A stretch of 64,000 nucleotides of DNA from Paracoccus maritimus (GCF_025195095.1 NZ_JANAVZ010000003.1:62001-126000), one strand, 5' to 3'; numbered from the stretch's first letter, positions 18,052-28,302 are shown. Numbers and translations are program-made. The notes: a model not told the origin generated them from the letters alone.

Positions 18052-18534
18052 ATGAAACTTGCCATCCCGACCCTTACGGCAGTCTGCTTTGTCGTGGCAG
18101 GCTGCGCGTCCATGGATCAGCCGCCGATGCCCGCTAGCGGCGCGGCGAACGGCTGGCCGACTGCACCGGCGCTTGGCCCCGACCAATATGCCTTGCGCGA
18201 TCTGTCGGCGCTGAACCTGACAGGCGCCGAGATGCTGCCCGAGGCCGCAGCCGCAATTCAGCAGCAACTGGGCAGCAGCGAGCCAGTCGAGGGAAATTAT
18301 GCCGAGACCCTGAACGCCTATGATCGCGGCGACGGGCACGGCGCCATCGTGCTGACCATGTCGGGACTGCCCGACGATTCAGTGAAGGCGGAGCAGCATG
18401 TGATCGAGTTCACGCTGCGGCCCGATCCACAGGTCGAGGGCCGGGTGCTGGCCGTGGCCGAGGGCTATGGCACGCGCCAGCAGTGCTATCGCGCCGCCGA
18501 CCCCGAGGCATGGACCAACCAGCCCTGTCCCTGA
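18052..18534 (+). CDS. Small hypothetical lipoprotein
   Basis: 160 residues, starting at the second of two adjacent ATGs (18052), which is 5 bases after a GGAGG; the first (18049) would be too close. The signal sequence MKLAIPTLTAVCFVVAGC ends in a lipobox, so C18 should be lipidated. The remainder is soluble with two Cys near the C-terminus (QQCYRAADPEAWTNQPCP). I recognise no family. It lies 98 bases after mgtC and could share its message. It is convergent with the PBP1A gene. Confidence 0.75.
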   Translation: MKLAIPTLTAVCFVVAGCASMDQPPMPASGAANGWPTAPALGPDQYALRDLSALNLTGAEMLPEAAAAIQQQLGSSEPVEGNYAETLNAYDRGDGHGAIVLTMSGLPDDSVKAEQHVIEFTLRPDPQVEGRVLAVAEGYGTRQQCYRAADPEAWTNQPCP

Positions 18535-18555
18535 CCGGCACGATCACCTCAGGGA

Positions 18556-18626
18556 CATGCCCCGCACCCGGGCATGTTCGCCGCAGGCAAGACGCGCAAG
18601 CGACCTGATCGCGCGGATCAGGTCGC
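18556..18626. terminator. Two hairpins in the convergent gap before PBP1A
   Basis: CATGCCC / GGGCATG (18556-18576) and an 11-bp stem GCGACCTGATC / GATCAGGTCGC with loop GCGCG (18600-18626) lie between the lipoprotein stop (18534) and the PBP1A stop (18629). Neither has a U-tract, so together they may act as a bidirectional block or protect both 3' ends. Confidence 0.5.
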
Positions 18627-18628
18627 GG

Positions 18629-21181
18629 TCAGTACAGCCCGCCCGACGACATCGTGCCGAAATCCGTCCGCTTCGGAATGACCTTGCGCTGCCCGGTCGA
18701 TGTGGTGATCGACGTTGCCGCGCCAGACGCCGCACCCGCCTCCCACGGCAGCACGACCTCGGCATCGCCGAAGCCCGACACGACATAGGGCGACAGCCAG
18801 TCCGGGTCGGTGCCGTCGCGGAAATATTCGGCGATCACGTTCGCACCGGTCGCGTCGTCGTCAAGCCGCTGACCAGTGATCCGGTCGATCTTGACCCAGT
18901 GCCCGCCGGGCGGAACCTTGAATTCGGTCCCGCCATATTCCGCCACGGCCTTGCGCATGAATTCGTTGAAGACAGGCACGCACAGCGTGCCGCCATAGGC
19001 ATTCGATCCCAACGTGCGCGGCTGATCATACCCCAGATAGCATCCGGCCACGATGTTCGACGAAAACCCGATGAACCAGACATCCTTGGCGTCGTTCGTC
19101 GTGCCGGTCTTGCCTGCGATCGGCACCGGCAGGTTGACCCCCTTGCCCGAACCGCGCTTGACCACGCCCTCCATCATCGAGGTCAGCTGATAGGCGGTCA
19201 CCGCATCCATGACGCGTTCACGGTTGCTGTCGATCACCGGACCCTGGCCGGCGGGCAATGCCTGCATGCCGCATGTCTCGCACACCCGCTTGTCGTGGCG
19301 ATAGATGGTCCGCCCGCGCCGGTCCTGCACCCGGTCGACCAGTGTCGGTTCGACCCGCTCGCCACCATTGGCGAACATTGCGTAAGCGGCGACCATCTTG
19401 AACAAGGTCGTCTCCTGCGCCCCCAGCGCGTTGGCCAGAAACGGCTTCAGCGCGTCGTAGGCGCCGAATTTCTCGGCATACTGGGCGACGGTCTCCATGC
19501 CGATATCCTGCGCGATGCGGATCGTCATCAGGTTCCGGGACTGCTCGATCCCGGTGCGCAGCGGCGTGGGGCCATAGTGGCGCCCGCCGGCGTTCTTGGG
19601 TTCCCACAATCCATAGGGCGTATTCAGCCGGATCGGTTCGTCCACGACGATGGTCGCGGGGGTATAGTTGTTGTCCAGCGCCGCGGCATAGACAAATGGC
19701 TTGAAGCTGGAACCGGGTTGCCGCAGCGCCTGCGTGGCCCTGTTGAAGACCGAGGACTGATAGGAAAACCCGCCCTGCATCGCCATCACGCGGCCCGTGT
19801 TGACGTCCATCGCCATGAAACCGCCCTGAACCTGCGGAACCTGCCGCAATGTCCAGCGGATAAAACTGCCATCCGCGTCGCTGGTCATGGCGCGTACCAG
19901 TACGACATCACCGACCGATACCAGATCGCCCGCGACCCGCGCCCGCGCGGCCAGCCGACCGGTTTCGCGATCCAGCTTGCGCGCCCACCGCACGTCGCTG
20001 GCCGGGATCCAGTGGCCATCGCCGTCCTCTTCGATGCCTTCAATGCCGATCCGCGCATCCTGATCGCCGACCTCAAGCACGACCGCCGGATACCAGCCCG
20101 GAATGTCTCGCGGCACGCGGGTTTCATACAATGCGCCACGCCAGCCTGCCTCGCTGCCCAGGCTTTCGGCCGGGATCGTCTCGCCGGTTCCGCGCCAGAC
20201 ACCGGTGCCGCGATCATAGTTCTCCAACGCCTCGCGCAGGGCATTGGCGGCAGCATCCTGCAAGTCAGGCTCGACGGTGGCGCGGATCGTCAGGCCGCCG
20301 CCGAAGAATTCGTCGCGGCCGAACTCTCGGCTCAGCTGGCGGCGGATCTCGTCGGTGAAATAGTCACGCGGCGGCATCTGGCTGGACGGCGACGGGTAGT
20401 CGCCGTTCTGAACCGATTTCAGCGGCAGTTTCGCCTCGGATTCGTAGGTCGCCTGATCGATATAACCGTTCTGCCACATTTCCCGCAGCACATAGTTGCG
20501 CCGTTCGGTCACGCGATCCTTGGCCCGCACCGGGTGATAGCGCCCCGGCGCCTGCGGCATGGCGGCCAGCATCGCGGCCTCGTGGGGGGCAAGCTCGGCC
20601 AGGGACTTGTTGAAATAGGTCTGCGCCGCGGCAGCGACGCCGAAGCTGTTCTGACCGAGGAAAATCTCGTTCAGATAAAGTTCCAGAATCTGGTCCTTGG
20701 TCAGCGACCGTTCCAGGCGAGAGGCCAGGATCAGTTCCTTGACCTTCCGCTCGACACTGCGGTCCGAGGACAGCAGAAAGTTCTTCATCACCTGCTGCGT
20801 GATGGTCGAGGCGCCGCGCACCGTGCTGCCGCCCGAGGCCGCCGCCTCGTAGGCTGCGCCCAGGATACCGCGCAGGTCGTAGCCGGGATGGATATAGAAA
20901 TTCTTGTCCTCGGCGCTGATGAAGGCCTGCTTGACCAGATCGGGCACCTCTTCGATCGGCACGAACAGCCGGCGTTCCTCGGCGAACTCGTCGATCAGGC
21001 GGCCCTCGCCCGAATAGATCCGGCTGATCGTCTTTGGCGTGTATTGCGCCAGTGCCTCGTGGCTGGGCAGGTCGCGCGAATAAACCCAGAAGATGCCGCC
21101 GACGGTCAGCGCAGCAAAGAAGGCGGCGGTCACCACCCATGAAAAGATCGCACCAAAGAATGACAGGATGCCGCGCAGCAC
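18629..21181 (-). CDS. mrcA: Penicillin-binding protein 1A
   Basis: 850 residues, bifunctional peptidoglycan synthase. A membrane anchor (about 8-35) precedes the glycosyltransferase-51 domain, with the catalytic Glu in FISAEDKNFYIHPG and the motif STVRGASTITQQVMKN. An OB/linker region follows, then the transpeptidase domain with the active Ser in PGSSFKPFVY, SRN in IEQSRNLMT, and KTGTTND. The start is either the GTG at 21181 (GAAAGG 9 bases upstream; gives MLRGILSFFGAI, as in relatives) or a TTG at 21202, whose SD is too close. I prefer the GTG. It is followed on the minus strand by nothing for 1.3 kb; amiC is upstream. Confidence 0.95.
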   Translation of the reverse strand: MLRGILSFFGAIFSWVVTAAFFAALTVGGIFWVYSRDLPSHEALAQYTPKTISRIYSGEGRLIDEFAEERRLFVPIEEVPDLVKQAFISAEDKNFYIHPGYDLRGILGAAYEAAASGGSTVRGASTITQQVMKNFLLSSDRSVERKVKELILASRLERSLTKDQILELYLNEIFLGQNSFGVAAAAQTYFNKSLAELAPHEAAMLAAMPQAPGRYHPVRAKDRVTERRNYVLREMWQNGYIDQATYESEAKLPLKSVQNGDYPSPSSQMPPRDYFTDEIRRQLSREFGRDEFFGGGLTIRATVEPDLQDAAANALREALENYDRGTGVWRGTGETIPAESLGSEAGWRGALYETRVPRDIPGWYPAVVLEVGDQDARIGIEGIEEDGDGHWIPASDVRWARKLDRETGRLAARARVAGDLVSVGDVVLVRAMTSDADGSFIRWTLRQVPQVQGGFMAMDVNTGRVMAMQGGFSYQSSVFNRATQALRQPGSSFKPFVYAAALDNNYTPATIVVDEPIRLNTPYGLWEPKNAGGRHYGPTPLRTGIEQSRNLMTIRIAQDIGMETVAQYAEKFGAYDALKPFLANALGAQETTLFKMVAAYAMFANGGERVEPTLVDRVQDRRGRTIYRHDKRVCETCGMQALPAGQGPVIDSNRERVMDAVTAYQLTSMMEGVVKRGSGKGVNLPVPIAGKTGTTNDAKDVWFIGFSSNIVAGCYLGYDQPRTLGSNAYGGTLCVPVFNEFMRKAVAEYGGTEFKVPPGGHWVKIDRITGQRLDDDATGANVIAEYFRDGTDPDWLSPYVVSGFGDAEVVLPWEAGAASGAATSITTSTGQRKVIPKRTDFGTMSSGGLY

Positions 21182-21277
21182 GTGAGAACGCCTTTCGATC
21201 AACTCTCCCGTCTATAGCCTTGGGCCATGAACGGGTCAAAACAACACTGGGCGATCACGCGACCGTGCGCCCGTCTT

Positions 21278-22492
21278 TCAATGCCTCAGCATCGAGGCGC
21301 GCGCCGCATCGTCGCGCGCCCATCCCGTGATCGCATCCGCGACCACCTCGACCATACGCGCCCGCCAAAGCGGATTGGTCAGATTGGCCCGGTCCGCATC
21401 GTCCGAGATAAACCCCAGTTCCAGCAGCGCCGAGGGCATGTCGGGCGATTTCAGCACCGCGAAGGCCGCGCCCTGCACCGGCCTGCCGTGCATGCCGATC
21501 CCCATCAGCGCCATGCGCGAAGTCAGCCAGCGGGCAAAATTCTCGGATCGCGGCTGCGTGTCGGTACGGGCGAAATCCATCAGCGCACCGGCCAACGCGT
21601 CGTCCTGCCCGGCCAGATCGACCCCGGCCAGCAGATCGTCGCGCCCATGCCGCATCGCAAGCTGCCGTGCCGCGCGATTATCCGAGGCCGGATTCCACAG
21701 ATAGACAGTCGCACCCGCCGCCTGCCCCTTTGGAAGCGCGTCCGCATGCAGCGACAGGAACAGGCGGGCGCCCGCCTCTCGGGCCAGCGTCATCCGGTCC
21801 TCCAGCGCCACGAAGCTGTCATCTTCGCGCGTCATCGCGACGTTCACCCCGCGCGCTTCAAGCGCCTTGCGCAGATCAAGCGCGAATTCCAGCACCAGAT
21901 CCGCCTCGGTCTCGCCACCCGCCTGCGCGCCGGGATCGAAACCGCCATGCCCCGGATCCAGCGCCACGACCAGCCCTTCGGTGATCGGGGCCTCGGGCAG
22001 ATCGGCAGGCGCGGGCAGGTCCCGCAACGCGGTGGCGGCGCTGGGGCGCGGTGCGAATTCGGCCTCGCTGACCGGTTCAAGCGCCACGGTGATCTGGGGC
22101 TGGGGGGCGCCGGTGCGCAGTCCGGCACTGGCGACGCGATAGGGGCCGGGCAGTTCCACCACCATCCGCGACCAGCCGCGCCGATAATGTCCCCAACGGA
22201 TCGCCGGCACCAGATCGGCCCCGAACAGATCCTGGGCCTTGGCATTCGCGAAATCCACGTCCTTCAGATCGACGATCAGCCGGATCGGATCGCCGACCAG
22301 AAAGACCCGATAGGGCACGGCCCGAGTCAGGGTCAGGCGCAACTGCATGTCCGGCGGGCCGCGCAACCAGCCGCCACCCGAAGATGTCAGCGCGGACGCC
22401 CCCGGCACCAGCCGCGCCGCTTCCTGCGCGACGGCAGGCGGCGGCGACAGCATCAGCGTCAGCAATGCAATTATCAGCGCCAGCCCCCTCAT
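21278..22492 (-). CDS. amiC: N-acetylmuramoyl-L-alanine amidase (AmiC type)
   Basis: 404 residues. A signal peptide (MRGLALIIALLTLMLSPPPAVA) precedes an AMIN domain (about 45-150), which targets the septal wall. The zinc amidase-3 domain starts near 174: DPGHGGFDPGA, then the Glu of GGETEADLVLEF, SLHADALP and the catalytic Glu in LLELGFIS. It cuts the peptide from the glycan during cell separation. It overlaps the aminotransferase gene upstream by ATGA. The usual upstream neighbour, rne, is absent. Confidence 0.95.
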   Translation of the reverse strand: MRGLALIIALLTLMLSPPPAVAQEAARLVPGASALTSSGGGWLRGPPDMQLRLTLTRAVPYRVFLVGDPIRLIVDLKDVDFANAKAQDLFGADLVPAIRWGHYRRGWSRMVVELPGPYRVASAGLRTGAPQPQITVALEPVSEAEFAPRPSAATALRDLPAPADLPEAPITEGLVVALDPGHGGFDPGAQAGGETEADLVLEFALDLRKALEARGVNVAMTREDDSFVALEDRMTLAREAGARLFLSLHADALPKGQAAGATVYLWNPASDNRAARQLAMRHGRDDLLAGVDLAGQDDALAGALMDFARTDTQPRSENFARWLTSRMALMGIGMHGRPVQGAAFAVLKSPDMPSALLELGFISDDADRANLTNPLWRARMVEVVADAITGWARDDAARASMLRH

Positions 22493-23622
22493 CTTCGCGA
22501 CATGAACTCCTGCAGGCGCGCCAGCCCCTCGACGATGTCCTCGGTCGCGCGGGCATAGCTGAAGCGCAGGGTTCGGGCACCCCGATCAGGGTCGAAATCC
22601 AGCCCCGGCGTGACCGCGACGCCAGCCTTTGCAAGGATCTCCTCACAGAATTCCAAAGAATTGTCTGTCAGATCAGAGACATCGGCATAGATGTAGAAGG
22701 CCCCTTCGGGCGGTGCGATCCGGGTGAAACCGGCCTTTGGCAGCCCTTCCAGCATCAGTTCGCGGTTCCGGGCATAGACGGACAGATTGGCCTCGGCCTC
22801 GTCGATGCACTCCAGCGCGGCCAACGCCGCGACCTGGCTGGCATGGGGCGGGCAGATGAACATGTTCTGCGCCAACCGTTCGACGGTGCGGATCTGCGTT
22901 TCGGGGACAACCATCCAGCCGACGCGCCACCCGGTCATGGAAAAGTATTTGCTGAAAGAGTTTATGACGAAAACCTCATCCGTCACCTCAAGCGCGGTAT
23001 GGCAGTGCTGACCGTAGGACAGGCCGTGATAGATCTCGTCCGAGATCACCGCCATGCCCTTGTCCGCGGCCGCCCGCGTCAGCGCGGCCAGTTCCTGCTT
23101 GCGCAGCAGCGTCCCCGAGGGATTTCCCGGCGACGCGAGGATCAGCCCCTGCGCGTCGGGCAGATCCCGGGGCCGCGGCTGGTATCGATCCTCGGCCCGC
23201 GTCGGGATGCCGACCGGCTGCAACGACATGGCGCGCAGGATCTGGCGATAGCTGGGATAACCCGGATAGCCCATCGCGACGCGGTCGCCGGCATCGAACA
23301 GCGCCGAGAACGCCAGGATAAATGCACCGCTGCTGCCCGGCGTCACGACGATCCGCGCAGGGTCCAGATCGATCCCGTACCAGTGACGATAAAGCCCCGC
23401 GATGCCCTGCCGCAGCCTGGGCAGCCCCAGCGCGACGGTGTAACCCAAGGGCTGCGTCAGCGCGCGGGCCAGCGCATCCCGCGCACCCTGCGGTGCGGGC
23501 GTGCCCGGCTGGCCGACCTCCATGTGGATGATGTGACGCCCCTCGGCCTCGGCGCGCGCCGCCGCATCCATGACATCCATGACGATGAACGGATCGACCT
23601 GCCCGCGAACGGATTCCCGCAT
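22489..23622 (-). CDS. Class I PLP-dependent aminotransferase
   Basis: 377 residues. Fold-type I aminotransferase: ILASPGNPSGT, the Asp of ISDEIYHG, and K225 in NSFSKYFSMTGWRVG, which binds pyridoxal phosphate. The amino donor and keto acid are not readable from sequence; it groups with aspartate/aromatic-like enzymes. I start it at the ATG at 23622, with GGGGCAAGG just upstream, rather than the GTG at 23664. It is divergent from the DsbA-like gene. Confidence 0.92.
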   Translation of the reverse strand: MRESVRGQVDPFIVMDVMDAAARAEAEGRHIIHMEVGQPGTPAPQGARDALARALTQPLGYTVALGLPRLRQGIAGLYRHWYGIDLDPARIVVTPGSSGAFILAFSALFDAGDRVAMGYPGYPSYRQILRAMSLQPVGIPTRAEDRYQPRPRDLPDAQGLILASPGNPSGTLLRKQELAALTRAAADKGMAVISDEIYHGLSYGQHCHTALEVTDEVFVINSFSKYFSMTGWRVGWMVVPETQIRTVERLAQNMFICPPHASQVAALAALECIDEAEANLSVYARNRELMLEGLPKAGFTRIAPPEGAFYIYADVSDLTDNSLEFCEEILAKAGVAVTPGLDFDPDRGARTLRFSYARATEDIVEGLARLQEFMSRR

Positions 23623-23774
23623 TGCCCTTGCCCCGATCTTGTTTTGCCCCGTCTTATCCTGCACGCGGCACGGACTCTAGCCTTTTGCGGCTTTCACGCA
23701 GCCGTGTTGCCGGGTTTCTTGCCAAGCGGGCGGCGGCGGGCCAAGCTGCGCGCAATCTGTTCAAGAGGATTTTG

Positions 23775-24527
23775 ATGAAACGCCTGATCGCCGCGCTGCT
23801 TCTGACCGCCACGCCGACCTTCGCCTTCGACATTTCGGCCATGTCGGATCAGGAAAAATCTGCCTTCGGGGACGCGGTGCGCGAATATCTGATGGCCAAT
23901 CCCGAGGTGCTGATCGAATCGATCAACGAGTTGGAAACAAGGCGCGCGGCGGATGCCGCGGAAAACGACAAGGAACTGGTCGCTGCCAATCAGCAGGACC
24001 TGTTCGAGGATGGGCACAGCTGGATCGGTGGTAATCCGGATGGCGACCTGACCATCGTCGAGTTCATCGATTATCGCTGCGGAGTCTGCCGACGCTTCAA
24101 TCAAGAAGTCCACGACATCGTCGAGGATGATGGAAATATCCGCTTGGTCCTGAAGGAATTTCCCATTCTTGGGCAGGACAGCGAGGCGTCGTCCCGCTTT
24201 GCGGTCGCGGTCAAGCAGATCGCCGGGGACGAGGCTTACCGCAAGGCCCATGACGCACTCATCGAACTGCGCAGCCCAGCCACGATCGAGGCGCTGAAGA
24301 AGGTCGCCGAGGATATCGGCGTCGATCCCGACGAGATCGTCAACACGATGAACACCGAGCCGGTCACCGCCGTCCTGCGCGAAAACCATCAACTGGCCGA
24401 GCGCATGGCAATCCAGGGCACGCCGACCTTCGTCATCGGATCGGAACTGCTGCGCGGCGTGCCCGCCGCGGGGCTGACCGAGACCGTTTCCCAGATTCGC
24501 AACGCGGGCGGGTCCAGCGAAGGCTGA
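23775..24527 (+). CDS. DsbA-family thiol:disulfide interchange protein
   Basis: 250 residues. Signal peptide (MKRLIAALLLTATPTFA), then about 60 residues of helical N-terminal extension (ScsC/Com1-like trimerisation type), then the thioredoxin fold. The active site is C102-GV-C105 in DYRCGVCRRF, and the cis-proline loop is IQGTPTFVIG. It should oxidise or isomerise disulfides in the periplasm. The ATG at 23775 has AAGAGGA 5 bases upstream. It is convergent with betA; only 20 bases separate them. Confidence 0.92.
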   Translation: MKRLIAALLLTATPTFAFDISAMSDQEKSAFGDAVREYLMANPEVLIESINELETRRAADAAENDKELVAANQQDLFEDGHSWIGGNPDGDLTIVEFIDYRCGVCRRFNQEVHDIVEDDGNIRLVLKEFPILGQDSEASSRFAVAVKQIAGDEAYRKAHDALIELRSPATIEALKKVAEDIGVDPDEIVNTMNTEPVTAVLRENHQLAERMAIQGTPTFVIGSELLRGVPAAGLTETVSQIRNAGGSSEG

Positions 24528-24547
24528 CCCCGCCGCCTGGTTCGGGC

Positions 24548-26176
24548 CTAGCTGGCAGTTTCCGTCAGGTCCGGATCGGCCCGCATCATCTGACGCCCCA
24601 GGATATGATCGGCAGCCTTTTCGCCGGTCATGATCGAGGGGCCGTTCAGGTTGCCGTTGGTGATGCGCGGAAAGATCGAACTGTCTGCCACGCGCAGACC
24701 CTGCACGCCGATCACCCGCAACTGCGGATCGACCACCGCCATGCCATCCTCTGCGGCACCGACACGAGCGGTGCCACAGGGGTGATAGGCGGATTCGGCA
24801 TGTTCGCGGATGAAAGCGTCGATCTGGCCATCGCTTTGCACCGTCGCACCGGGCTGAATTTCCTCGCCGCGATATTCGGCAAAAGCGGGCTGATCGAAGA
24901 TCTGTCGCGTCATCCTGACGCAGGCACGAAATTCTTTCCAATCATCAGCATGCGACATATAGTTGAAGTGAATTCTGGGTGCGCCTGCAGGATCTGCGCT
25001 GTCCAGCCTGACCGTGCCGCGCGACTTTGACCGCATCGGCCCCACATGCGCCTGGAACCCATGCCCCTTGGCCGCCGCCTTGCCATCATAGCGGACGGCC
25101 AGCGGCAGGAAATGATACTGGATGTCGGGATAATCAACGTTCTCGCCCGACCTGATGAAGCCGCAGCTTTCGAACTGGTTCGACGCCCCCAGCCCGGTCT
25201 TTTGCAGGATCCACTCGACACCGACCCGACTTTTTCCCAGCAGATTGTAATAGGTGTACAGGCTGACCGGCTTCAGCGACTTGTACTGCATGTAGATTTC
25301 CAGGTGATCCTGAAGATTCGCGCCGACGCCCGGACGGTCGGCGCGAACCTGGATACCGTGTTCGCGCAGATGGTCGGCGGGGCCGATACCGGACAGCATC
25401 AGCAGTTTCGGTGTGTTGATCGAACTGGCCGACAGGATCACCTCTTCCCCGGCCATGACCTGTTCGATCCGGCCCTTCCGGTCGATTTCCACGCCCACCG
25501 CGCGGTTGTCCTGAAACAGGACGCGGCGGGCCAGTGCGCGGATCACGGTCAGCTTGCCGGTTTTCTTGGCGGGCCGCAGATAGGCGTTGGCGGCAGACCA
25601 GCGCCGTCCCTTCCAGATCGTCGCCTCCATCGGGCCGAAGCCTTCCTGATGCTGGCCGTTATAGTCGTCGTTTCTGGGCCAGCCCGCCTGATGACCGGCC
25701 TCGATGAAAGCGTTGAACAGGGGGTTCTTGCGCTTGCCGCGGGTGATATGCAGCGGACCGTCGGTGCCGCGCCACGCCGACCGCCCGCCATGCCAGCTTT
25801 CCATTCGCTTGAAATAGGGCAACACATCGGCATAGCCCCAGCCGATGGCACCGGATTCTTCCCAGAAATCGAAGTCCTTGCGGTTGCCGCGCACGAAGAC
25901 CATGCCGTTGATCGAGGACGACCCGCCCAGCACCTTGCCGCGCGGGGTCGCCAGTTTCCGGCCGCCCAGATGTTCTTCCGGCACGGTCGAGAACCCCCAG
26001 TCATAGCGCGGCATGTTCATCGGATAGGACAGCGCGCCGGGCATCTGGATGAAGATGCCGATATCGCTGCCGCCAAACTCGATCAGGGTCACGGTCTTTC
26101 CCGCCTCGGTCAGGCGATAGGCCAGCGCGCAGCCGGCGGAACCTGCGCCGACGATAACGTAATCCGATGGGGCCAT
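24548..26176 (-). CDS. betA: Choline dehydrogenase
   Basis: 542 residues, GMC-family flavoenzyme that oxidises choline to betaine aldehyde at the membrane. The FAD site [19 protein letters not shown] is at the N-terminus, GMC motifs follow ([14 protein letters not shown], then [19 protein letters not shown]), and the C-terminal catalytic pair lies in HPCGTARVG and GNLNGPSIM. It is downstream of betB, 31 bases away, and forms the osmoprotectant operon betI-betB-betA. The ATG at 26176 gives the family length; an earlier in-frame start adds 22 unrelated residues. Confidence 0.96.
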   Translation of the reverse strand: MAPSDYVIVGAGSAGCALAYRLTEAGKTVTLIEFGGSDIGIFIQMPGALSYPMNMPRYDWGFSTVPEEHLGGRKLATPRGKVLGGSSSINGMVFVRGNRKDFDFWEESGAIGWGYADVLPYFKRMESWHGGRSAWRGTDGPLHITRGKRKNPLFNAFIEAGHQAGWPRNDDYNGQHQEGFGPMEATIWKGRRWSAANAYLRPAKKTGKLTVIRALARRVLFQDNRAVGVEIDRKGRIEQVMAGEEVILSASSINTPKLLMLSGIGPADHLREHGIQVRADRPGVGANLQDHLEIYMQYKSLKPVSLYTYYNLLGKSRVGVEWILQKTGLGASNQFESCGFIRSGENVDYPDIQYHFLPLAVRYDGKAAAKGHGFQAHVGPMRSKSRGTVRLDSADPAGAPRIHFNYMSHADDWKEFRACVRMTRQIFDQPAFAEYRGEEIQPGATVQSDGQIDAFIREHAESAYHPCGTARVGAAEDGMAVVDPQLRVIGVQGLRVADSSIFPRITNGNLNGPSIMTGEKAADHILGRQMMRADPDLTETAS

Positions 26177-26207
26177 GATGCCGCAATCTCCGGTATTGAG
26201 TGGTTTC

Positions 26208-27653
26208 TCAGTAGGGCGCCTCGACGCCGCCCATGCCGACATAGACAGATTTCACCTGCGAATAGTGTTCGATCGCGGCGGCCGAATTCTCGCGCCCGAT
26301 CCCCGACATCTTGACGCCGCCAAAGGGCATCTCGACCGGCGTCAGGTTATAGGTATTGATCCAGCAGGTACCGGCCTCAAGCCCCGCGGCGACGCGGTGC
26401 GCGCGGGTCAGATCCTGTGTGAAGACACCCGCTGCAAGACCGAAGCCGGTCGCATTGGCGCGGCGAACCACCTCTTCCTCGTCATAAAAAGCCAGCGTGG
26501 TCATCACCGGGCCGAATATTTCGTCGCGGGTGATGGTCATGTCGTCGGTTGCGTCAACGAAGACGGTGGGCGGGATGAACGCGCCCTCGCCCGGCCCACC
26601 GCACAGGATCTGCGCCCCCGCCGCCTGACCGTCCGCGATCATCGCGCGGATCTTGCCGGCCTGCGCGGCACTGACGATCGGGCCGTGCTGGGTGTCGGGG
26701 TCCAGAGGGTCGCCGATCTTCACATGCCGCAACCGTTCGGCCAGCCGGTCCAGGAACGGCTCTCGGATACCTTCCTGCAGGAACACACGGGTGCCATTGG
26801 AACATATCTGCCCCGAGGAATAGAAATTCGCCAGAACCGCCGCGCTGACCGCATGTTCCAGATTGGCGTCGTCAAAGACGATCAGCGGCGACTTGCCGCC
26901 CAGTTCCATCGTGACATGCCGCATGCCTTCGGCGGCTGCGGCATAGACACGGCGGCCGGTCGGCACCGATCCGGTCAGCGATACCTTGGCGATGTTGGGA
27001 TCCGTGGTCAGTGCGGCGCCGACCTGACCCCGGCCCTGGACCACGTTGAAGACGCCTGCGGGCAAACCGGCCTCAAGCAGGATCTCGGCCAGCTTCAGCG
27101 CGCCAAGCGGGGTTTCCTCGGACGGCTTGAAGACCATTGCATTGCCCATCACCAGCGCGGGCGCCGCCTTCCAGCAGGCGATCTGGCTGGGATAGTTCCA
27201 GGCCCCGATCCCCGCGCAAACACCCAGCGGCTCGCGCCGTGTATAGGCCCAGTCCTGCCCCAGCGGGATCATCTGGCCCGTCAGCGTGGCGGCCAGCCCG
27301 CCGAAATATTCCAGCGCCTGCGCCCCCGATTCCCAGTCGGCGACCAGCGTTTCCTGAATCGGCTTGCCGGTATCCAGCGTTTCTAGCCGCGACAGTTCCG
27401 CATTGCGTTCGCGAATGATGGCAGCGGCGCGCAGCAAGACGCGACCGCGTTCCACCGGGGCCAGCGCGGCCCATGCCGGCTGCGCTTCGACCGCGATCCG
27501 GCAGGTGGCCGACACCTGATCGGTGCTGGCCTCGCGCAGCGACGCGATCTCCTCGCCCGAATAGGGGTACAGAACCGGCAGCGCCGCCCCCTCACCCTCG
27601 ACGAAGCGGCCGCCGACGAACAGGCTGGCGGCAGGTTGTGCGTTCAGGCTCAT
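26208..27653 (-). CDS. betB: Betaine aldehyde dehydrogenase
   Basis: 481 residues, NAD(P)-dependent aldehyde dehydrogenase that makes glycine betaine. Catalytic Glu in [12 protein letters not shown] and nucleophilic Cys in [19 protein letters not shown] motifs GAWNYP and [15 protein letters not shown]. The start at 27653 overlaps the betI stop (ATGA, 27650-27653), and the frame upstream is only the shadow of betI. It acts after BetA in the same pathway. Confidence 0.96.
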   Translation of the reverse strand: MSLNAQPAASLFVGGRFVEGEGAALPVLYPYSGEEIASLREASTDQVSATCRIAVEAQPAWAALAPVERGRVLLRAAAIIRERNAELSRLETLDTGKPIQETLVADWESGAQALEYFGGLAATLTGQMIPLGQDWAYTRREPLGVCAGIGAWNYPSQIACWKAAPALVMGNAMVFKPSEETPLGALKLAEILLEAGLPAGVFNVVQGRGQVGAALTTDPNIAKVSLTGSVPTGRRVYAAAAEGMRHVTMELGGKSPLIVFDDANLEHAVSAAVLANFYSSGQICSNGTRVFLQEGIREPFLDRLAERLRHVKIGDPLDPDTQHGPIVSAAQAGKIRAMIADGQAAGAQILCGGPGEGAFIPPTVFVDATDDMTITRDEIFGPVMTTLAFYDEEEVVRRANATGFGLAAGVFTQDLTRAHRVAAGLEAGTCWINTYNLTPVEMPFGGVKMSGIGRENSAAAIEHYSQVKSVYVGMGGVEAPY

Positions 27654-28216
27654 GCTAGGGCCTCCTCGATATAATCCATCATGGTTTTCATGGCCGCTTC
27701 GGCGTCGGTCGGTCCGGGCCGCAGCACGGCGCGCAGATAGACGCCGTCGATCAGCGCCCCAATCGTGCGCGCGGTGCGCCGGGGGTGATCCGTCAACGGA
27801 CGCAGCGCCACGATCAGATTCGATTCGAGGCGCCGATGATAGACGCGCAGCAGCCGGGCCGCCTCGGGTTCGGTCAGCGCCAACACATAGAAATTCAACC
27901 ATGCGCTGATCGTTTCACGGCGAAAGTTTTGCGGCGCAAAATTGGCTTCGACAATCGCCTCGAGCCGCCGGTTGCGGCCCCGGCTTTGCAGCGCCGTCAG
28001 CACCGAAGTGCCATAGACACGCAGGATATAGCGCATCGCCTGAAGGAACATCTGATCCTTGGATCCGAAATAGTGATGCGCCAAAGCGGGCGACATGCCG
28101 GCGCGACGCGCGATCTGTGCCACCGTCACGTCCAGCGATCCGGCCTGCCCCACCTCGTGGATGACCGCGTTGATCAGCGCGGCTTTTCGGATAGGCTCGG
28201 CCCCAAGTTTCGGCAT
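27650..28216 (-). CDS. betI: Choline-responsive repressor BetI
   Basis: 188-residue TetR-family regulator. The N-terminal helix-turn-helix contains [31 protein letters not shown], broken here as [13 protein letters not shown] and [12 protein letters not shown]. The C-terminal domain is the BetI type ([26 protein letters not shown]). It represses bet/cho genes until choline binds. I start it at ATG 28216 ([10 protein letters not shown]), with AGG 6 bases upstream. It is the first gene of betIBA and lies next to a palindrome it should bind. Confidence 0.94.
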   Translation of the reverse strand: MPKLGAEPIRKAALINAVIHEVGQAGSLDVTVAQIARRAGMSPALAHHYFGSKDQMFLQAMRYILRVYGTSVLTALQSRGRNRRLEAIVEANFAPQNFRRETISAWLNFYVLALTEPEAARLLRVYHRRLESNLIVALRPLTDHPRRTARTIGALIDGVYLRAVLRPGPTDAEAAMKTMMDYIEEALA

Positions 28217-28242
28217 CATGCACCTGCAGTCGGAGTTTTCGG

Positions 28243-28271
28243 TTGCTTTTTGACTGTAACCGATCTTTAAT
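28243..28271 (+). promoter_or_regulatory. Promoter of choXWV
   Basis: TTGCTT (28243-28248) and TTTAAT (28266-28271) with a 17-base spacer. The -10 matches consensus at five of six positions. Start expected near 28278, about 25 bases before the choX ATG. The BetI-type palindrome begins inside the -10. Confidence 0.6.
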
Positions 28272-28282
28272 TGACTGGTCAA
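28253..28282 (-). promoter_or_regulatory. Promoter of betIBA
   Basis: On the minus strand, TTGACC (28282-28277) and TACAGT (28258-28253) with an 18-base spacer. It overlaps the choX promoter, and its -35 lies inside the BetI-type palindrome. Expected start near 28246. Confidence 0.45.
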
Positions 28283-28286
28283 TCAA
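28267..28286. promoter_or_regulatory. BetI operator between betI and choX
   Basis: TTAATTGACTGGTCAATCAA is a near-perfect 20-bp palindrome; the core ATTGAC-TG-GTCAAT is exact. It overlaps the -10 of the choX promoter and the -35 of the betI promoter, so one bound repressor could shut both. The sequence resembles BetI boxes known from proteobacteria, and its position makes this the natural target. Confidence 0.75.
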
Positions 28287-28302
28287 CAATAGGGAGCCAA
28301 TC

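Noticed and set aside
18467-21142. 891-codon plus-strand open frame
   Set aside because: Shadow of PBP1A on the other strand; Arg/His/Gln-rich and without motifs.
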